In this document: one piece after another, positions 1 through 10,024 of the stretch
Layout of the letters: each line of letters opens with the position of its first letter
Position numbering within the stretch: the stretch's first letter is position 1
Origin: Zunongwangia sp. HGR-M22
GTDB taxonomy: Bacteria; Bacteroidota; Bacteroidia; Flavobacteriales; Flavobacteriaceae
Direction: 5' to 3'
Length of the DNA stretch: 64,000 bases
Assembly: GCF_027594425.1 (NCBI RefSeq)
Contig: NZ_CP115159.1
Span: 124,001 to 188,000 of the forward strand
Notes under the pieces: model-generated
Database searches by the model: none
What the model was told of the DNA's origin: nothing
What the model saw: the letters and a program-made list of their open reading frames with translations, nothing else
Program-made: the position numbers and the translations under genes

Positions 1-347
1 TAAAACAAGACGGTAAAACGGTATTTAAATATGCTGTTTCTAACATGGCCGGTGTAAGTGCTCAGATTATGGAGCGTAATAATTTGACTAATGAAGATGT
101 TGATTGGCTTATTGCCCATCAGGCCAATAAAAGAATTATTGGCGCTACTGCAAGTAGAATGGGAGTTGTAGATGAAAAAGTACTAATGAATATTGAAAGA
201 TATGGTAATACAACTTCTGCTACACTACCTTTGTTGCTTAGTGATTACGAAAAGAAATTTAAAAAAGGAGATAATCTAATATTTGCATCATTTGGAGGTG
301 GTTTCACATGGGGAGCTACGTATCTAAAATGGGCTTATAATTCTTAA
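1..347 (+). CDS. fabH: 3-oxoacyl-ACP synthase III, C-terminal part (5' end outside window)
   Basis: This is the last ~115 codons of a beta-ketoacyl-ACP synthase III, which condenses acetyl-CoA with malonyl-ACP to start fatty acid synthesis. The frame is open from base 3, so the gene begins before the window and the first in-frame ATG at 45 is not the start. The KASIII catalytic His is visible in HQANKRI and the catalytic Asn in ERYGNTTSATLPL. The C-terminus has the usual FASFGGGFTWGA glycine-rich strand. It lies 18 bp upstream of accB on the same strand, which fits a fatty-acid initiation operon fabH-accB-accC. Confidence 0.95.
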   Translation, partial: KQDGKTVFKYAVSNMAGVSAQIMERNNLTNEDVDWLIAHQANKRIIGATASRMGVVDEKVLMNIERYGNTTSATLPLLLSDYEKKFKKGDNLIFASFGGGFTWGATYLKWAYNS

Positions 348-365
348 AATAACACCCTTATTATT

Positions 366-869
366 ATGGATTTAAAAGAAATTCAGAATTTAATAAAGTT
401 TGTTGCCAAGTCTGGTGCCAGTGAGGTAAAGCTGGAGACCGGTGATGTGAAAATCACGATTAGAACAGGCTCAGACGAAAAAGAAACTACTGTTGTGCAA
501 CAAGTGCCAATGGGTGGCCAAGTACAACCACAAATGCCGGTACAACAACAAGCACCTGCACCTGCGGCACCGCAAGAAACGGCAGCGCCTAAAGAGGAAG
601 CAAAACCTGCTGAAGATGATAATGCTAAATATATTACCGTAAAATCTCCTATCATAGGAACTTTTTACCGTAAGCCTTCACCAGATAAGCCTGTATTTGC
701 AGAAGTAGGTGATACTATAAAAGAAGGTGATGTACTTTGTGTGATAGAGGCAATGAAACTTTTCAATGAAATTGAAAGTGAAGTTTCTGGTAAAATCGTA
801 AAAGTATTGGTAGACGATTCGTCACCGGTAGAGTTCGATCAGCCTTTATTCTTAGTAGATCCTTCTTAA
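366..869 (+). CDS. accB: Acetyl-CoA carboxylase biotin carboxyl carrier protein
   Basis: AccB (167 residues) carries the biotin that shuttles CO2 from biotin carboxylase to the carboxyltransferase in malonyl-CoA synthesis. The N-terminal ~40 residues form the usual small alpha/beta segment. Residues ~45-85 are a Pro/Gln/Ala-rich flexible linker. The C-terminal biotinyl domain (~90-167) has the biotinylation motif EAMKLFNEI with the acceptor Lys at residue 131 (EAMKL rather than the longer EAMKMMNEI form). Length is normal for the family. It follows fabH and precedes accC by 52 bp on the same strand, so co-transcription is likely. Confidence 0.96.
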   Translation: MDLKEIQNLIKFVAKSGASEVKLETGDVKITIRTGSDEKETTVVQQVPMGGQVQPQMPVQQQAPAPAAPQETAAPKEEAKPAEDDNAKYITVKSPIIGTFYRKPSPDKPVFAEVGDTIKEGDVLCVIEAMKLFNEIESEVSGKIVKVLVDDSSPVEFDQPLFLVDPS

Positions 870-921
870 TTCTTGCCAATTTTTGTACAGAGATTTTTCT
901 CTGTAAATAAAAACCACAGGT

Positions 922-2271
922 ATGTTCAAAAAAATATTAATTGCCAATAGGGGAGAGATCGCAATGCGTATTATCCGTACTTGTAAAGAGATGGGGATAA
1001 AAACGGTGGCGGTTTATTCTACTGCCGATGCAGAAAGTCTTCATGTAAGATTTGCAGATGAAGCAGTATGTATAGGACCTCCTCAAAGTAATTTGTCTTA
1101 TTTAAAGATTGCGAATATCATATCGGCAGCAGAAATAACTAATGCTGATGCTATTCACCCAGGATACGGTTTCCTTTCAGAAAATGCTAAGTTTTCTAAG
1201 ATTTGTGAAGAACACGACATTAAATTTATTGGTGCTTCTGCAGAGATGATTAGCAAAATGGGGGATAAAGCTACTGCTAAAGCTACAATGAAAGCTGCAG
1301 GAGTTCCTTGCGTTCCGGGATCTGAAGGGATCTTAAAAGATTACGACGAATGTCTAAAATTAGCTAAAGAAATAGGTTTTCCTGTAATGCTTAAAGCTAC
1401 TGCCGGCGGTGGTGGTAAAGGAATGCGTGCTGTTTGGAAAGAAGAAAATCTTCAGGCAGCCTGGGATTCTGCACGTCAGGAAGCAGGAGCTGCTTTCGGA
1501 AATGACGGTATGTATATGGAGAAACTTATCGAAGAGCCTCGACATATCGAAATTCAGGTAATTGGTGATCAAACTGGTAAAGCCTGTCACCTTTCAGAAA
1601 GAGACTGTTCTGTACAACGTCGTCACCAAAAATTAACCGAGGAAACTCCATCTCCTTTTATGACGCCAAAGTTGCGTAAGCAAATGGGAGAAGCAGCAGT
1701 AAAAGCAGCAGAATTCATTAAATATGAAGGTGCTGGTACGGTAGAATTTTTAGTGGATAAACACCGTAAGTTCTATTTTATGGAGATGAATACTCGTATT
1801 CAGGTAGAGCATCCAATTACAGAGCAAGTGATCGATTACGACCTAATTCGTGAACAAATTTTAGTGGCAGCAGGAATTCCTATTTCAGGGAAGAACTACG
1901 AGCCGCAATTACATTCTATCGAATGTCGTATCAATGCTGAAGATCCCTACAATGGCTTTAGACCATCACCAGGAAAGATCGAGACATTGCATACACCAGG
2001 TGGACACGGAATTCGTATCGATACCCATGTGTACAGTGGATACATCATTCCGCCACATTACGATTCTATGATCGCTAAATTAATTACTACCGCACAAACG
2101 CGTGAGGAAGCAATTAATAAAATGAAACGTGCTTTAGATGAATTCGTGATTGAAGGAATTAAAACTACTATTCCTTTCCATCGTCAGTTGATGGACGATC
2201 CAAGATATGTAGCTGGTAATTATACCACTGCATTTATGGACGATTTTAAAATGAATCCAGCAGAAGAATAA
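922..2271 (+). CDS. accC: Biotin carboxylase subunit of acetyl-CoA carboxylase
   Basis: AccC (449 residues, full family length) carboxylates the biotin of AccB using ATP and bicarbonate. The N-terminus [17 protein letters not shown] is the classic biotin carboxylase opening. The ATP-grasp glycine loop AGGGGKGMR lies near residue 161. The catalytic and metal region [14 protein letters not shown] is intact, as is the C-terminal RINAEDP segment. It is the last gene of the fabH-accB-accC run and is followed by a strong hairpin terminator. Confidence 0.97.
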   Translation: MFKKILIANRGEIAMRIIRTCKEMGIKTVAVYSTADAESLHVRFADEAVCIGPPQSNLSYLKIANIISAAEITNADAIHPGYGFLSENAKFSKICEEHDIKFIGASAEMISKMGDKATAKATMKAAGVPCVPGSEGILKDYDECLKLAKEIGFPVMLKATAGGGGKGMRAVWKEENLQAAWDSARQEAGAAFGNDGMYMEKLIEEPRHIEIQVIGDQTGKACHLSERDCSVQRRHQKLTEETPSPFMTPKLRKQMGEAAVKAAEFIKYEGAGTVEFLVDKHRKFYFMEMNTRIQVEHPITEQVIDYDLIREQILVAAGIPISGKNYEPQLHSIECRINAEDPYNGFRPSPGKIETLHTPGGHGIRIDTHVYSGYIIPPHYDSMIAKLITTAQTREEAINKMKRALDEFVIEGIKTTIPFHRQLMDDPRYVAGNYTTAFMDDFKMNPAEE

Positions 2272-2295
2272 TCAATATCGATTTTCAATAAAATG

Positions 2296-2323
2296 AAGCC
2301 TCGTTTTTACGAGGCTTTTTTTT
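2296..2323 (+). terminator. Rho-independent terminator after accC
   Basis: A 9-bp stem (aagcctcgt / acgaggctt) with a four-base loop is followed directly by a run of T. It starts 24 bp after the accC stop and closes the fatty-acid operon. Confidence 0.85.
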
Positions 2324-2432
2324 GGTCTTTATTCAATATTTTTCTTAATTGAGTAAGAAAATTTATTCCATATCATTTAAATACAGCTGAAATTATAAAA
2401 CTTTCCGTAATTTGAGATTGTAAATTTTTAGT

Positions 2433-3548
2433 ATGAATTTTTCGTATTGGGAGCAAAAAAGCTGGCTGTCTGATCTCGATTTTGTAATCGTAGGAAGTGG
2501 GATAACGGGGCTAAATTGTGCATTTCAGCTTCATAAAGATTATCCGGGTTCTAATATTTTAATTCTTGAAAAAGGTTTGTTGCCTGAAGGGGCAAGTACA
2601 AAAAATGCTGGTTTTGCTTGTTTTGGGAGTCTTTCTGAGATCTTAGAAGATCTTAAAGTGCTATCCGAAGAAGACGTTGTCGCTTTAATTCAGAAACGAT
2701 TGAATGGATTAAAATTACTTCGGAAGAATTTAGGCGATGAAGAAATCGGATTTAAGAATCATGGCGGTTACGAGATATTTTTAGAGAAGGACAAAGTGCT
2801 TTTTGAAAAATGCGTTGCTGAAATGACCAATATTAATCAATTGCTTCATGAAGTTTTTGAAACTGATTGTTTTATGCTTTCTGATAATAAATTTAATTTC
2901 AAAAATACTACTGAAAAACTCATTTTTAATCCATTTGAATCACAGATCGATACCGGGAAAATGATGACTCAATTATTACGAAAAGTTTATAAAAAAGGTA
3001 TCCGAATTTTGAATAATATTGGCGTCCAAAATTTTGAAGATTTAGGCAATAAAGTGATCGTTAAAACATCGAATTTCGAGTTGGGGTGCAGAAAATTATT
3101 TATCGCCACAAATGGATTTGCTTCCAAATTTGGGATTAATGATGTAAAGCCGGCTAGAGCTCAGGTTTTGGTGACTAAGCCCATAGAAAATCTTCAGATT
3201 AAGGGAACATTTCATTTAGATAAGGGATTTTATTATTTCAGAAATATAAATAATAGAATTCTTTTAGGCGGTGGAAGAAATTTAGATATTAAAGGAGAAG
3301 AAACCATTCAATTTGGACAAACAGAACTCATTCAGCAAAAATTAGAAGAGCTGTTGAAAACAACGATTTTGCCCGATCAGGAATTCGAGATCGACCAGCG
3401 ATGGAGCGGAATCATGGGAATGGGAAAGAATAAAAAACCTGAAATTGGTCGATTGTCGGCTAATGTTTTTTACGGTGTAAAATTAGGCGGAATGGGAATC
3501 GCCATAGGAAGTTTGGTAGGTAAAGAACTAGCAAAAGTTAGCGAATGA
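2433..3548 (+). CDS. FAD-dependent oxidoreductase, DAO family
   Basis: This 371-residue protein has the N-terminal dinucleotide-binding fold VIVGSGITGLNCAFQL (GxGxxG, around residues 18-33), followed by ILEKG, which holds the acidic residue that binds the adenosine ribose. The C-terminal motif GVKLGGMGIAIGSLVG is the second FAD-contacting segment of the glycine/D-amino acid oxidase (DAO) superfamily. The substrate cannot be told from sequence; an amine or imino acid is likely for the family. The stop overlaps the mtgA start (ATGA), so the two are translationally coupled. Confidence 0.8.
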   Translation: MNFSYWEQKSWLSDLDFVIVGSGITGLNCAFQLHKDYPGSNILILEKGLLPEGASTKNAGFACFGSLSEILEDLKVLSEEDVVALIQKRLNGLKLLRKNLGDEEIGFKNHGGYEIFLEKDKVLFEKCVAEMTNINQLLHEVFETDCFMLSDNKFNFKNTTEKLIFNPFESQIDTGKMMTQLLRKVYKKGIRILNNIGVQNFEDLGNKVIVKTSNFELGCRKLFIATNGFASKFGINDVKPARAQVLVTKPIENLQIKGTFHLDKGFYYFRNINNRILLGGGRNLDIKGEETIQFGQTELIQQKLEELLKTTILPDQEFEIDQRWSGIMGMGKNKKPEIGRLSANVFYGVKLGGMGIAIGSLVGKELAKVSE

Positions 3549-4240
3549 TTAAAAAAATATTTCGATTTATAGCAAAACTTATAGGGTGGTTCTTTCTAAT
3601 CACTTTTTTACTGGTGCTTATTTTTAAATGGTTGCCGGTACCTTTTACACCGCTTATGGCAATCAGATATTTCGAGCATCCAGATGAAGAAATAAAACAT
3701 GATTGGGTGCCAATTGAAGATATTTCAAAAAACCTGCAACTGGCCGTAATCTGTAGCGAAGATCAAAATTTTGAAAATCATAGCGGTTTTGATATTGAAG
3801 CCATTCAGAAAGCCATAGAAAATAACAAAAAAGGAAAACGAGTTCGTGGTGCCAGTACCATTTCGCAGCAAACCGCTAAAAACGCTTTTTTATGGCCTGG
3901 TAGAAATTATGTGCGTAAAGGTCTTGAAGCTTATTTCACTTTTTTGATGGAACTTTTATGGAGCAAAGAACGTATTCTGGAAGTTTATTTAAATAGTATA
4001 GAAATGGGCAAAGGAGTTTACGGCGCACAGGAAGCAGCTCAATCTTGGTTTAAAAAGGATGCTATAAATTTAAGTCCTGCTGAAGCTGCCGCAATTGCCG
4101 CTATTTTGCCTAATCCGCGTGAGTATAGGGCTAATCCTGCCAGTAATTATATAAGCCGACGAAAAAGCTGGATCACTCAACAAATGAAGTTTTACGGAGA
4201 ATTTGATTTAAATAAAACAAAAGAAAGAAAGAAAAAATAG
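3545..4240 (+). CDS. mtgA: Monofunctional biosynthetic peptidoglycan transglycosylase
   Basis: MtgA polymerises lipid II into glycan strands at the outer face of the inner membrane. A single N-terminal membrane anchor (roughly residues 10-32) precedes one GT51 domain. The catalytic Glu lies in SEDQNFENHSGFD (E72), and RGASTISQQTAKN and KERILEVYLNSIEMGKGVYG are the other GT51 signature motifs. There is no transpeptidase domain, and 231 residues is the normal monofunctional length. The start overlaps the end of the upstream oxidoreductase by 4 bp. Confidence 0.94.
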   Translation: MIKKIFRFIAKLIGWFFLITFLLVLIFKWLPVPFTPLMAIRYFEHPDEEIKHDWVPIEDISKNLQLAVICSEDQNFENHSGFDIEAIQKAIENNKKGKRVRGASTISQQTAKNAFLWPGRNYVRKGLEAYFTFLMELLWSKERILEVYLNSIEMGKGVYGAQEAAQSWFKKDAINLSPAEAAAIAAILPNPREYRANPASNYISRRKSWITQQMKFYGEFDLNKTKERKKK

Positions 4241-4249
4241 ATTTAGATT

Positions 4250-4699
4250 TTGACGACAAAAGACCATTTATATAGCATGTGCGAGGAATACGTTGAATCT
4301 CGCATTCAGCGCATCCAAAAATCCCTAAAAGATCTTGAAGAAGATATGGAAAGTGAAGGGAAAAACAGTGCCGGCGATAAATATGAAACCGGTAGGGAGA
4401 TGATGAGTGAAGAATGGAATAAACTATCCAATCAGCTCAAAGAATTTAAGCAACAAAAAGATACGCTAAAATTGGCGAAAAACAGGGAGGCTTCTAAAAG
4501 AATTCAATTAGGTTGCTTGGTAAAAACCTCCGCATCAAATTATTTTATTAGTATTCCCGTAGGCAAAATGGAACTTGATAAACACACCTTTTATGGCGTT
4601 GGTGCGAACTCACCTGTGGCAAGACTATTAATGGGAAAAACGGAAGGTGATGATTTTGAATTCAACGGAATAAAGAATAAAATTTTTACAGTGGATTAA
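4250..4699 (+). CDS. GreA/GreB-like small protein (TTG start)
   Basis: This 149-residue protein has a long charged helical N-terminal half with the motif NSAGDKYETGREMM, and a C-terminal beta-rich half with SPVARLLMGKTEGDDFEF. The second motif resembles the SPLARALLGKxxGD segment of the transcription elongation factors GreA/GreB. The family is widespread in Flavobacteriia and is often labelled '3-oxoacyl-ACP synthase' in databases, a name the sequence does not support. A role in binding RNA polymerase is inferred only. The TTG start is chosen because homologues, as I recall them, have a few residues before the LYxxC segment; the first ATG would be at 4277. It follows mtgA by 9 bp. Confidence 0.68.
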   Translation: MTTKDHLYSMCEEYVESRIQRIQKSLKDLEEDMESEGKNSAGDKYETGREMMSEEWNKLSNQLKEFKQQKDTLKLAKNREASKRIQLGCLVKTSASNYFISIPVGKMELDKHTFYGVGANSPVARLLMGKTEGDDFEFNGIKNKIFTVD

Positions 4700-4740
4700 A
4701 AAAAAGATTATATTAGTTCGCTATTTATCAATCAATTACA

Positions 4741-5304
4741 ATGAAAAATCGATGTGCGCTAATCATCTTTTTGATTTGCTGTTTTTCTGGCTTTTCACAA
4801 GTTTCCTTTGGTGTAAAAGCTGGTGTGAATTTTACTAAAATTACTTTGGAAGATCATCCAAATGACTTTCGGTTTAGTGACAATGACGGGACGGGTTTTC
4901 ATTTTGGAGCTTTTGCCGGTCTGGATTTAAATTCTTCTTTTGGATTACAAGCCGAAGCTTTGTATTCCAGGGAAGGGGTAAAAGATCAATACGCAGATTA
5001 TATAAATATTCCTGTGTTTTTAAAATGGTATCCTGTCGCTCCGGTTCATCTTGGTGTTGGTCCTCAAATAGGATTTCTTGCAAATACTGAATTAAATAAA
5101 GATCAATACGAAAATGTTGTCTTTGGGGCTTTAATTAATTTAGGTGTGGATATTGCCGATTTTACAGTTAGCGTAAGATATGTAATAGGTCTTTCTAATG
5201 TTTTGGATCGAGAATTTCAGTTGGGTACTCCACCCAATATAAATCCGTTTACCATTGAGGGAAAAGAAAATAATTTTCAGCTAAGCTTAGGCTATGAGTT
5301 TTAA
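4741..5304 (+). CDS. Secreted outer-membrane beta-barrel protein (PorT/OMP_b-brl type)
   Basis: A signal peptide (about residues 1-19, ending in a GFSQ cleavage region) is followed by VSFGVKAGVNFTKI, the typical first strand of small Bacteroidota beta-barrel proteins. Alternating hydrophobic strands continue to a C-terminal FQLSLGYEF, which ends in an aromatic residue as outer-membrane barrels usually do. At 187 residues it is probably an 8-strand barrel. The specific function is unknown. The convergent ABC ATPase gene overlaps its 3' end by 4 bp. Confidence 0.75.
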   Translation: MKNRCALIIFLICCFSGFSQVSFGVKAGVNFTKITLEDHPNDFRFSDNDGTGFHFGAFAGLDLNSSFGLQAEALYSREGVKDQYADYINIPVFLKWYPVAPVHLGVGPQIGFLANTELNKDQYENVVFGALINLGVDIADFTVSVRYVIGLSNVLDREFQLGTPPNINPFTIEGKENNFQLSLGYEF

Positions 5305-6275
5305 TTGTTTTTTCGCTTTTCTATAAGTGGTTTAGAAATCACAAAATACACGGGAGCACCGCTAGGGATAGCCGAGCGATGTTCAGCAAAAACGATAGTG
5401 CCATTTAAATTTGCTTCAATTAGATAATTACTGCCTTTAAAATAGGATGCAATAACTTGTGCTTTAATTGGAGATTTTCGACTAACTTTTAGTTCTTCAG
5501 GATAAAGGATGATTTTTTTTGTTGAAGTCTCATTCTGAACAATATCTTTCAGCATCACCTCATTAACATCGCCAAACAAGGAGGCAACATATTTGTTTGG
5601 CGGATTGTTATATAAATCTTCCGGACTCGCTTTTGCATAAATCTTATGATTTTTTAAAACCATTGTAGTGTCTGCAAAAGCCAGAGCATCGGTAATATCG
5701 TGAGTGGCAATTATGCAGGTAATATGCCGCTCTTTTAAATACTTAAAAACTTTACGCCGAAGATTATTTTTTCTGAAATGATCGATATGGCTAAAAGGCT
5801 CATCTAGCAAAACCATTTCTGGTTCTTTGGCGAGAGCTCTAGCAAGTGCTACACGTTGCTGCTGGCCGCCACTAAGGAGTTTGGTTTTTTTATGGGCCAT
5901 ATCTTCCATTTCTACCACCTCTAGTAATTCCTGAATCCGCTTTTTCTTCTTTACCGGATACATATTACTTAAGTATTTCCCTACGTTATCAGCAACACTT
6001 AGCGGAAGCATCAGGTCGAAATCCTGAGCCAGGTATTTTATAAAATCTTCACCAGGAACCAAATTAAACTTAGGGCCAAGCAACTCTTCTTCTCCCCAAA
6101 ATATTTTCCCATCGGTGTGCAATAATCCATAGATTAGCTGAAGCAAAGTACTTTTACCGCAGCCACTTTCGCCAATAATCGAGATATTTTCACCACGCTT
6201 TGCGGTTAAATTGATATGATCTAAAACCTGTTCTCCATTCTCGTAAGCAAAGGATACATTTTCTAACTTCAGCAT
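5301..6275 (-). CDS. ABC transporter ATP-binding protein with C-terminal TOBE-like region
   Basis: The ATPase domain has Walker A GESGCGKST (residues 35-43 from the chosen start), the signature LSGGQQQRVALARAL, Walker B VLLDEPF and the switch His in ATHD. About 100 residues follow the ATPase core, with a short beta-rich segment like the TOBE domains of spermidine, iron or molybdate importers. I chose the ATG at 6275 because MLKLENVSFAYENG is the usual start of such ATPases; an in-frame ATG at 6311 would add 12 residues. No permease or binding protein lies alongside, so the substrate is unknown. Confidence 0.85.
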   Translation of the reverse strand: MLKLENVSFAYENGEQVLDHINLTAKRGENISIIGESGCGKSTLLQLIYGLLHTDGKIFWGEEELLGPKFNLVPGEDFIKYLAQDFDLMLPLSVADNVGKYLSNMYPVKKKKRIQELLEVVEMEDMAHKKTKLLSGGQQQRVALARALAKEPEMVLLDEPFSHIDHFRKNNLRRKVFKYLKERHITCIIATHDITDALAFADTTMVLKNHKIYAKASPEDLYNNPPNKYVASLFGDVNEVMLKDIVQNETSTKKIILYPEELKVSRKSPIKAQVIASYFKGSNYLIEANLNGTIVFAEHRSAIPSGAPVYFVISKPLIEKRKNN

Positions 6276-6330
6276 AATTGGTGTCGTTTTAGGAAGGTTG
6301 AAGATACCCAAATTTGAAAGTTTTGGAAAT

Positions 6331-6371
6331 AAAAAAACCGCCAGATTTCATCGAATTTGAAAACCTGGCGG
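6331..6371 (-). terminator. Rho-independent terminator after the S9 peptidase gene
   Basis: Read on the minus strand, a 7-bp stem (ccgccag / ctggcgg) with a 20-base loop ends in a T run. It lies between the S9 peptidase and the ABC ATPase genes. Confidence 0.65.
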
Positions 6372-6423
6372 GAAATGTTTTTTAGAATTTTATTTAATTT
6401 GTATGAGAACAATGCACATTTCT

Positions 6424-6504
6424 GTCATTCCGGACTCGATCCGGAATCTCATATTGAATTTTAAAAGCATTTATGATAAGATCCTGAATCGAGTTCAAAA
6501 TGAC
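6424..6504. repeat. Palindromic intergenic repeat, family A copy 1
   Basis: An ~81-bp imperfect palindrome whose left arm reads gtcattccggactcgatccg, and whose right arm, reverse-complemented, reads gtcattttgaactcgattca. It occupies the gap downstream of the S9 peptidase. A second copy with the same core lies at 24895-24973. It looks like a REP- or MITE-like element or an exported mRNA hairpin, and it codes for nothing visible. Confidence 0.7.
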
Positions 6505-6527
6505 GTGCTTTATTATCATTCAATAAT

Positions 6528-8696
6528 CTAATCCTTCAATTCTGTATTTTCACTTGGGAGCTTTTCAAAACCCATATTATATAAAGTAAAACCAAAAATA
6601 TCGGCATATTCTTCAATGATCATACTGGTTGGTTTCCCGGCACCGTGACCAGCTTTTGTTTCAATTCTAATAAGCACAGGTGCATCTCCAGCTTGTTTTT
6701 CTTGTAATTCTGCTGCGAATTTAAAAGAATGCGCAGGTACCACACGATCATCATGATCTCCTGTTGTAACCAGGGTTGCTGGATATTCAACACCTTCTTT
6801 TACATTATGAACTGGCGAATAATCATAAATGTACTCAAACATTTCTTTACTATCTTCAGAAGTTCCATAGTCATACGCCCAACCGGCTCCTGCGGTAAAG
6901 GTATGGTATCGTAACATATCCATCACGCCAACAGCAGGCAATGCTACCTTCATAAGATCCGGGCGCTGCGTCATTGTTGCACCAACCAATAAACCGCCGT
7001 TAGAACCACCTCTAATCGCTAAATAATCTTTTGAAGTGTATTTGTTTTCAATCAGATATTCTGCAGCAGCGATAAAGTCGTCAAATACATTTTGCTTTTG
7101 CATTTTAGTACCGGCATCATGCCAGGCACGACCGTACTCGCCGCCGCCACGTAGGTTTGGAACAGCATATACTCCGCCATGCTCTAACCAAACTGCATTT
7201 GCTGTACTAAAAGAAGGCGTTAAACTAATATTGAATCCGCCGTAACCGTATAAGATCGTTGGGTTTTTACCATCAAGTTCAATTCCTTTTTTAGCGGTGA
7301 TGATCATAGGGATTTTTGTGCCGTCTTTAGATTTATAGAAAACCTGGCGACTTTCGTAATCATCTGGATTAAAGTTGATGTTTGGTTTATTGTAAACCTC
7401 TGAAGTTCCTTCTTCGATATCATATTTGTAAATAGTACCGGGAGTCACATAATTTGTAAACGAATAGTATAAAGTATCAGCATCTTTTTTAGCGCCAAAA
7501 CCACCAGCGGAACCTAATCCCGGTAATTCTATTTCGCGAACCAGTTTTCCGTCGTAATCGTATTGTTTTACTTGCGAAACAGCATCTACCATATATTCAG
7601 TAAAAAAATAACCACCACCGGTAGATGGGCTAAGTACATTTTCGCTTTCAGGAATAAAATCTTTCCAGTTTTCTGGAGTTGGATTTGCTGCATCTACAGT
7701 TACGATTCGTTGATTTGGTGCATCAAGATTGGTAACGATATAAAGTTTGCTGCCTTCATTTTCAATCACATAAGTATCGGTGTCTTCGTTGTCGATAATC
7801 GTCTTTAATTCGGGATTCTTTTTTGATAGATCCATCATAAAAAGTTTACCTCCAGATGTCGAATTTCGGGCAGATATAAATAAAAATTTATTGTCTTCAC
7901 TCACACTACCGCCAACGTAACGATGTTTTTGATCTGGTGTTCCGCCAAAGATCATTTGATCTTCAGATTGTGGCGTCCCAATTTTGTGATAGAATAAACG
8001 GTGTTGATCTGTTTTTGCTGAAAGCTCACTCCCTTCAGGCTTTTCGTAGCTTGAATAATAGAAACCTTCGTTGCCTTTCCAGGAAATACCACTGAATTTG
8101 ATGTCTTTTAAGGTATCTTCAGCGACTTCTTTTGTTTTAGCGTCCAGTACGATCACTTTTCTCCAATCGCTTCCTCCTTCAGAAATACTATAAGCTGCCA
8201 TTTTTCCGTTTTCAGAAAAACTTAATCCGCTTAAAGAAGTGGTTCCATCTTCACTAAATTTATTAGGATTAAGAAAAACTTCTGGTTCATCATTTTCATT
8301 TTTACGACGGTAGATTACGTATTGATTTTGTAAACCATCGTTCTTAGAGAAATAGGTGTAATCTCCCTCTTTATGAGGGGCGCCGATTTTCTCATAATTC
8401 CATATTTCAGAAAGGCGTTTTTTTAAGTCCTCTTTAAATGGAATCTTATCTAAATATCCAAAAGTGACTTTGTTTTCAGCTTTAACCCATTCTTCGGTTT
8501 CAGTACTGCGATCGTCTTCTAACCAGCGATAAGGATCTTTAACTTTGGTACCAAAATAATCGGTTACGGTATCTACTTTTTTGGTTTCGGGATAGTTTAA
8601 ATTCAAAGCAGTGTCTTTTTCTTTTTTGGTTTCTTCAGAATCTTTACAGGAAGCCAGCGCGGCAAGTGTAAAAACTCCAATTACTATTTTTTTCAT
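6528..8696 (-). CDS. Prolyl oligopeptidase family serine peptidase (S9), lipoprotein
   Basis: A 722-residue S9A-type peptidase that should cleave short peptides at Pro residues. The N-terminal [17 protein letters not shown] is a lipoprotein signal with the lipid-attachment Cys at residue 17, so it is anchored on the outside of the inner membrane or in the outer membrane. The beta-propeller spans the middle. The C-terminal hydrolase domain has the nucleophile in [10 protein letters not shown] (Ser 565), the Asp motif [12 protein letters not shown] (647 onwards) and the catalytic His in KAGHGAGKP (His 684). All three triad members are present and the length is normal. Confidence 0.93.
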   Translation of the reverse strand: MKKIVIGVFTLAALASCKDSEETKKEKDTALNLNYPETKKVDTVTDYFGTKVKDPYRWLEDDRSTETEEWVKAENKVTFGYLDKIPFKEDLKKRLSEIWNYEKIGAPHKEGDYTYFSKNDGLQNQYVIYRRKNENDEPEVFLNPNKFSEDGTTSLSGLSFSENGKMAAYSISEGGSDWRKVIVLDAKTKEVAEDTLKDIKFSGISWKGNEGFYYSSYEKPEGSELSAKTDQHRLFYHKIGTPQSEDQMIFGGTPDQKHRYVGGSVSEDNKFLFISARNSTSGGKLFMMDLSKKNPELKTIIDNEDTDTYVIENEGSKLYIVTNLDAPNQRIVTVDAANPTPENWKDFIPESENVLSPSTGGGYFFTEYMVDAVSQVKQYDYDGKLVREIELPGLGSAGGFGAKKDADTLYYSFTNYVTPGTIYKYDIEEGTSEVYNKPNINFNPDDYESRQVFYKSKDGTKIPMIITAKKGIELDGKNPTILYGYGGFNISLTPSFSTANAVWLEHGGVYAVPNLRGGGEYGRAWHDAGTKMQKQNVFDDFIAAAEYLIENKYTSKDYLAIRGGSNGGLLVGATMTQRPDLMKVALPAVGVMDMLRYHTFTAGAGWAYDYGTSEDSKEMFEYIYDYSPVHNVKEGVEYPATLVTTGDHDDRVVPAHSFKFAAELQEKQAGDAPVLIRIETKAGHGAGKPTSMIIEEYADIFGFTLYNMGFEKLPSENTELKD

Positions 8697-8734
8697 ATGC
8701 GTGAGGTTTTGTGGAAAGCTTAAATTTATAAATA

Positions 8735-8766
8735 AAAAACGAGGTTGCTGAAAACAACAACCTCGT
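8735..8766 (-). terminator. Rho-independent terminator after asd
   Basis: Read on the minus strand, a 9-bp stem (acgaggttg / caacctcgt) with a 10-base loop is followed by a T-rich tail. It sits between asd and the S9 peptidase gene. Confidence 0.75.
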
Positions 8767-8794
8767 AAATATAATTTGAAAAGGGGAAATAGAC

Positions 8795-9784
8795 TTAAAC
8801 CAGCTTGTTTTCCATTAAATATTCAGCGATTTGAACAGCATTGGTAGCAGCTCCTTTTCTTAGGTTATCTGCAACCACCCAAAGATTTAAAGAATTTGGT
8901 TGTGAATAATCACGACGAATTCTACCTACAAATACTTCATTTTTACCTTCAGCATAAATTGGCATTGGGTAGGTGTTGGTATCTGGATTATCCTGAACGG
9001 TAACGCCAGGGAAATCATTTAAAAGTCTACGAACATCGGCTTCAGTAAAATCATTTTCGAATTCAAGATTTACAGACTCACTATGCCCACCAACAACAGG
9101 GATACGAATAGCTGTAGCGGTTAATGAAACCGAATCGTCTCCTAAGATCTTTTTCGTCTCATTGGTCAGTTTCATTTCTTCTTTGGTGTATCCATTATCC
9201 TGAAAAACATCACAATGTGGTAAGGCATTACGGTGAATTGGATAAGGATAGGCCATTTCTCCTTCTTTGTTTTCGTATTCGTTCTCTAACTGCTGTACAG
9301 CTTTAACTCCTGTACCTGTGATCGACTGATATGTAGAAACTACCGCACGTTTAATAGTGTATTTGTCATGCAGTGGTTTTAATGCCATTAGTAACTGAAT
9401 TGTTGAACAATTTGGGTTGGCAATAATTTTATCTTCTTTTGTTAATTCTGAAGCGTTAATTTCCGGAATAACCAGCTTTTTAGAAGGATCCATTCTCCAT
9501 GCCGAAGAATTATCGATAACAGTCGTACCGTTTTCAGCAAATTTTGGAGCCCATTCTAAAGAAGTTCCTCCACCGGCAGAAAAAATAGCGATTTCTGGTT
9601 TGGCAGCAACAGCATCAGCAAGGCCGATAATAGTATATTCTTTATCCTTATAAGTTACTTTCTTTCCAACCGATTTTTCTGATGCAACCGGTAATAATTC
9701 GGTTATAGGAAAATCTCTTTCGGCTAGTACTTTTAACATAACCTGCCCTACCATTCCGGTAGCGCCAACAACTGCTACTTTCAT
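8795..9784 (-). CDS. asd: Aspartate-semialdehyde dehydrogenase
   Basis: Asd reduces aspartyl phosphate to aspartate semialdehyde with NADPH, on the way to lysine, diaminopimelate, methionine and threonine. The N-terminus has [18 protein letters not shown] (GxxGxxG). The active-site Cys is in ANPNCSTIQ (Cys 126), and [11 protein letters not shown] carries the substrate-binding His. Length (329) is normal. It is monocistronic, with a promoter box ~60 nt upstream and a hairpin terminator. Confidence 0.95.
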   Translation of the reverse strand: MKVAVVGATGMVGQVMLKVLAERDFPITELLPVASEKSVGKKVTYKDKEYTIIGLADAVAAKPEIAIFSAGGGTSLEWAPKFAENGTTVIDNSSAWRMDPSKKLVIPEINASELTKEDKIIANPNCSTIQLLMALKPLHDKYTIKRAVVSTYQSITGTGVKAVQQLENEYENKEGEMAYPYPIHRNALPHCDVFQDNGYTKEEMKLTNETKKILGDDSVSLTATAIRIPVVGGHSESVNLEFENDFTEADVRRLLNDFPGVTVQDNPDTNTYPMPIYAEGKNEVFVGRIRRDYSQPNSLNLWVVADNLRKGAATNAVQIAEYLMENKLV

Positions 9785-9844
9785 TATTTATTAATTTTAT
9801 CTGCGTTAACAGATGGTTTTATAAATTTTAAATTTAATCTTTTA

Positions 9845-9852
9845 CAAATGTA
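9845..9852 (-). promoter_or_regulatory. Bacteroidota -7 box upstream of asd
   Basis: On the minus strand the site reads TACATTTG, matching TAnnTTTG. It leaves a ~55-nt leader before the asd ATG. Confidence 0.5.
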
Positions 9853-9936
9853 TCATACCTGTTAGGATCTATCGATCATATAAGTTAGTTTTTTGAGATA
9901 AAATTATCTTTTTAAACGTATTTCTGATTTTTGTTA

Positions 9937-9969
9937 AAAAAAAGACCCCTCTAAAAAGAGGGGTTTTAT
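9937..9969. terminator. Bidirectional terminator downstream of mscL
   Basis: An 8-bp GC-rich stem (acccctct / agaggggt) with an AAAA loop is flanked by an A run on the left and T's on the right. It therefore works best on the minus strand, downstream of mscL. Confidence 0.85.
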
Positions 9970-10024
9970 TATACATATTTGCTATTTAAAATGTGCAGTA
10001 TAGCGGTGCACGTATTGTTAAATG

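Noticed and set aside
383-655. Ala/Cys-rich minus-strand frame inside accB
   Set aside because: It mirrors the Pro/Gln/Ala linker of AccB and has no independent support.
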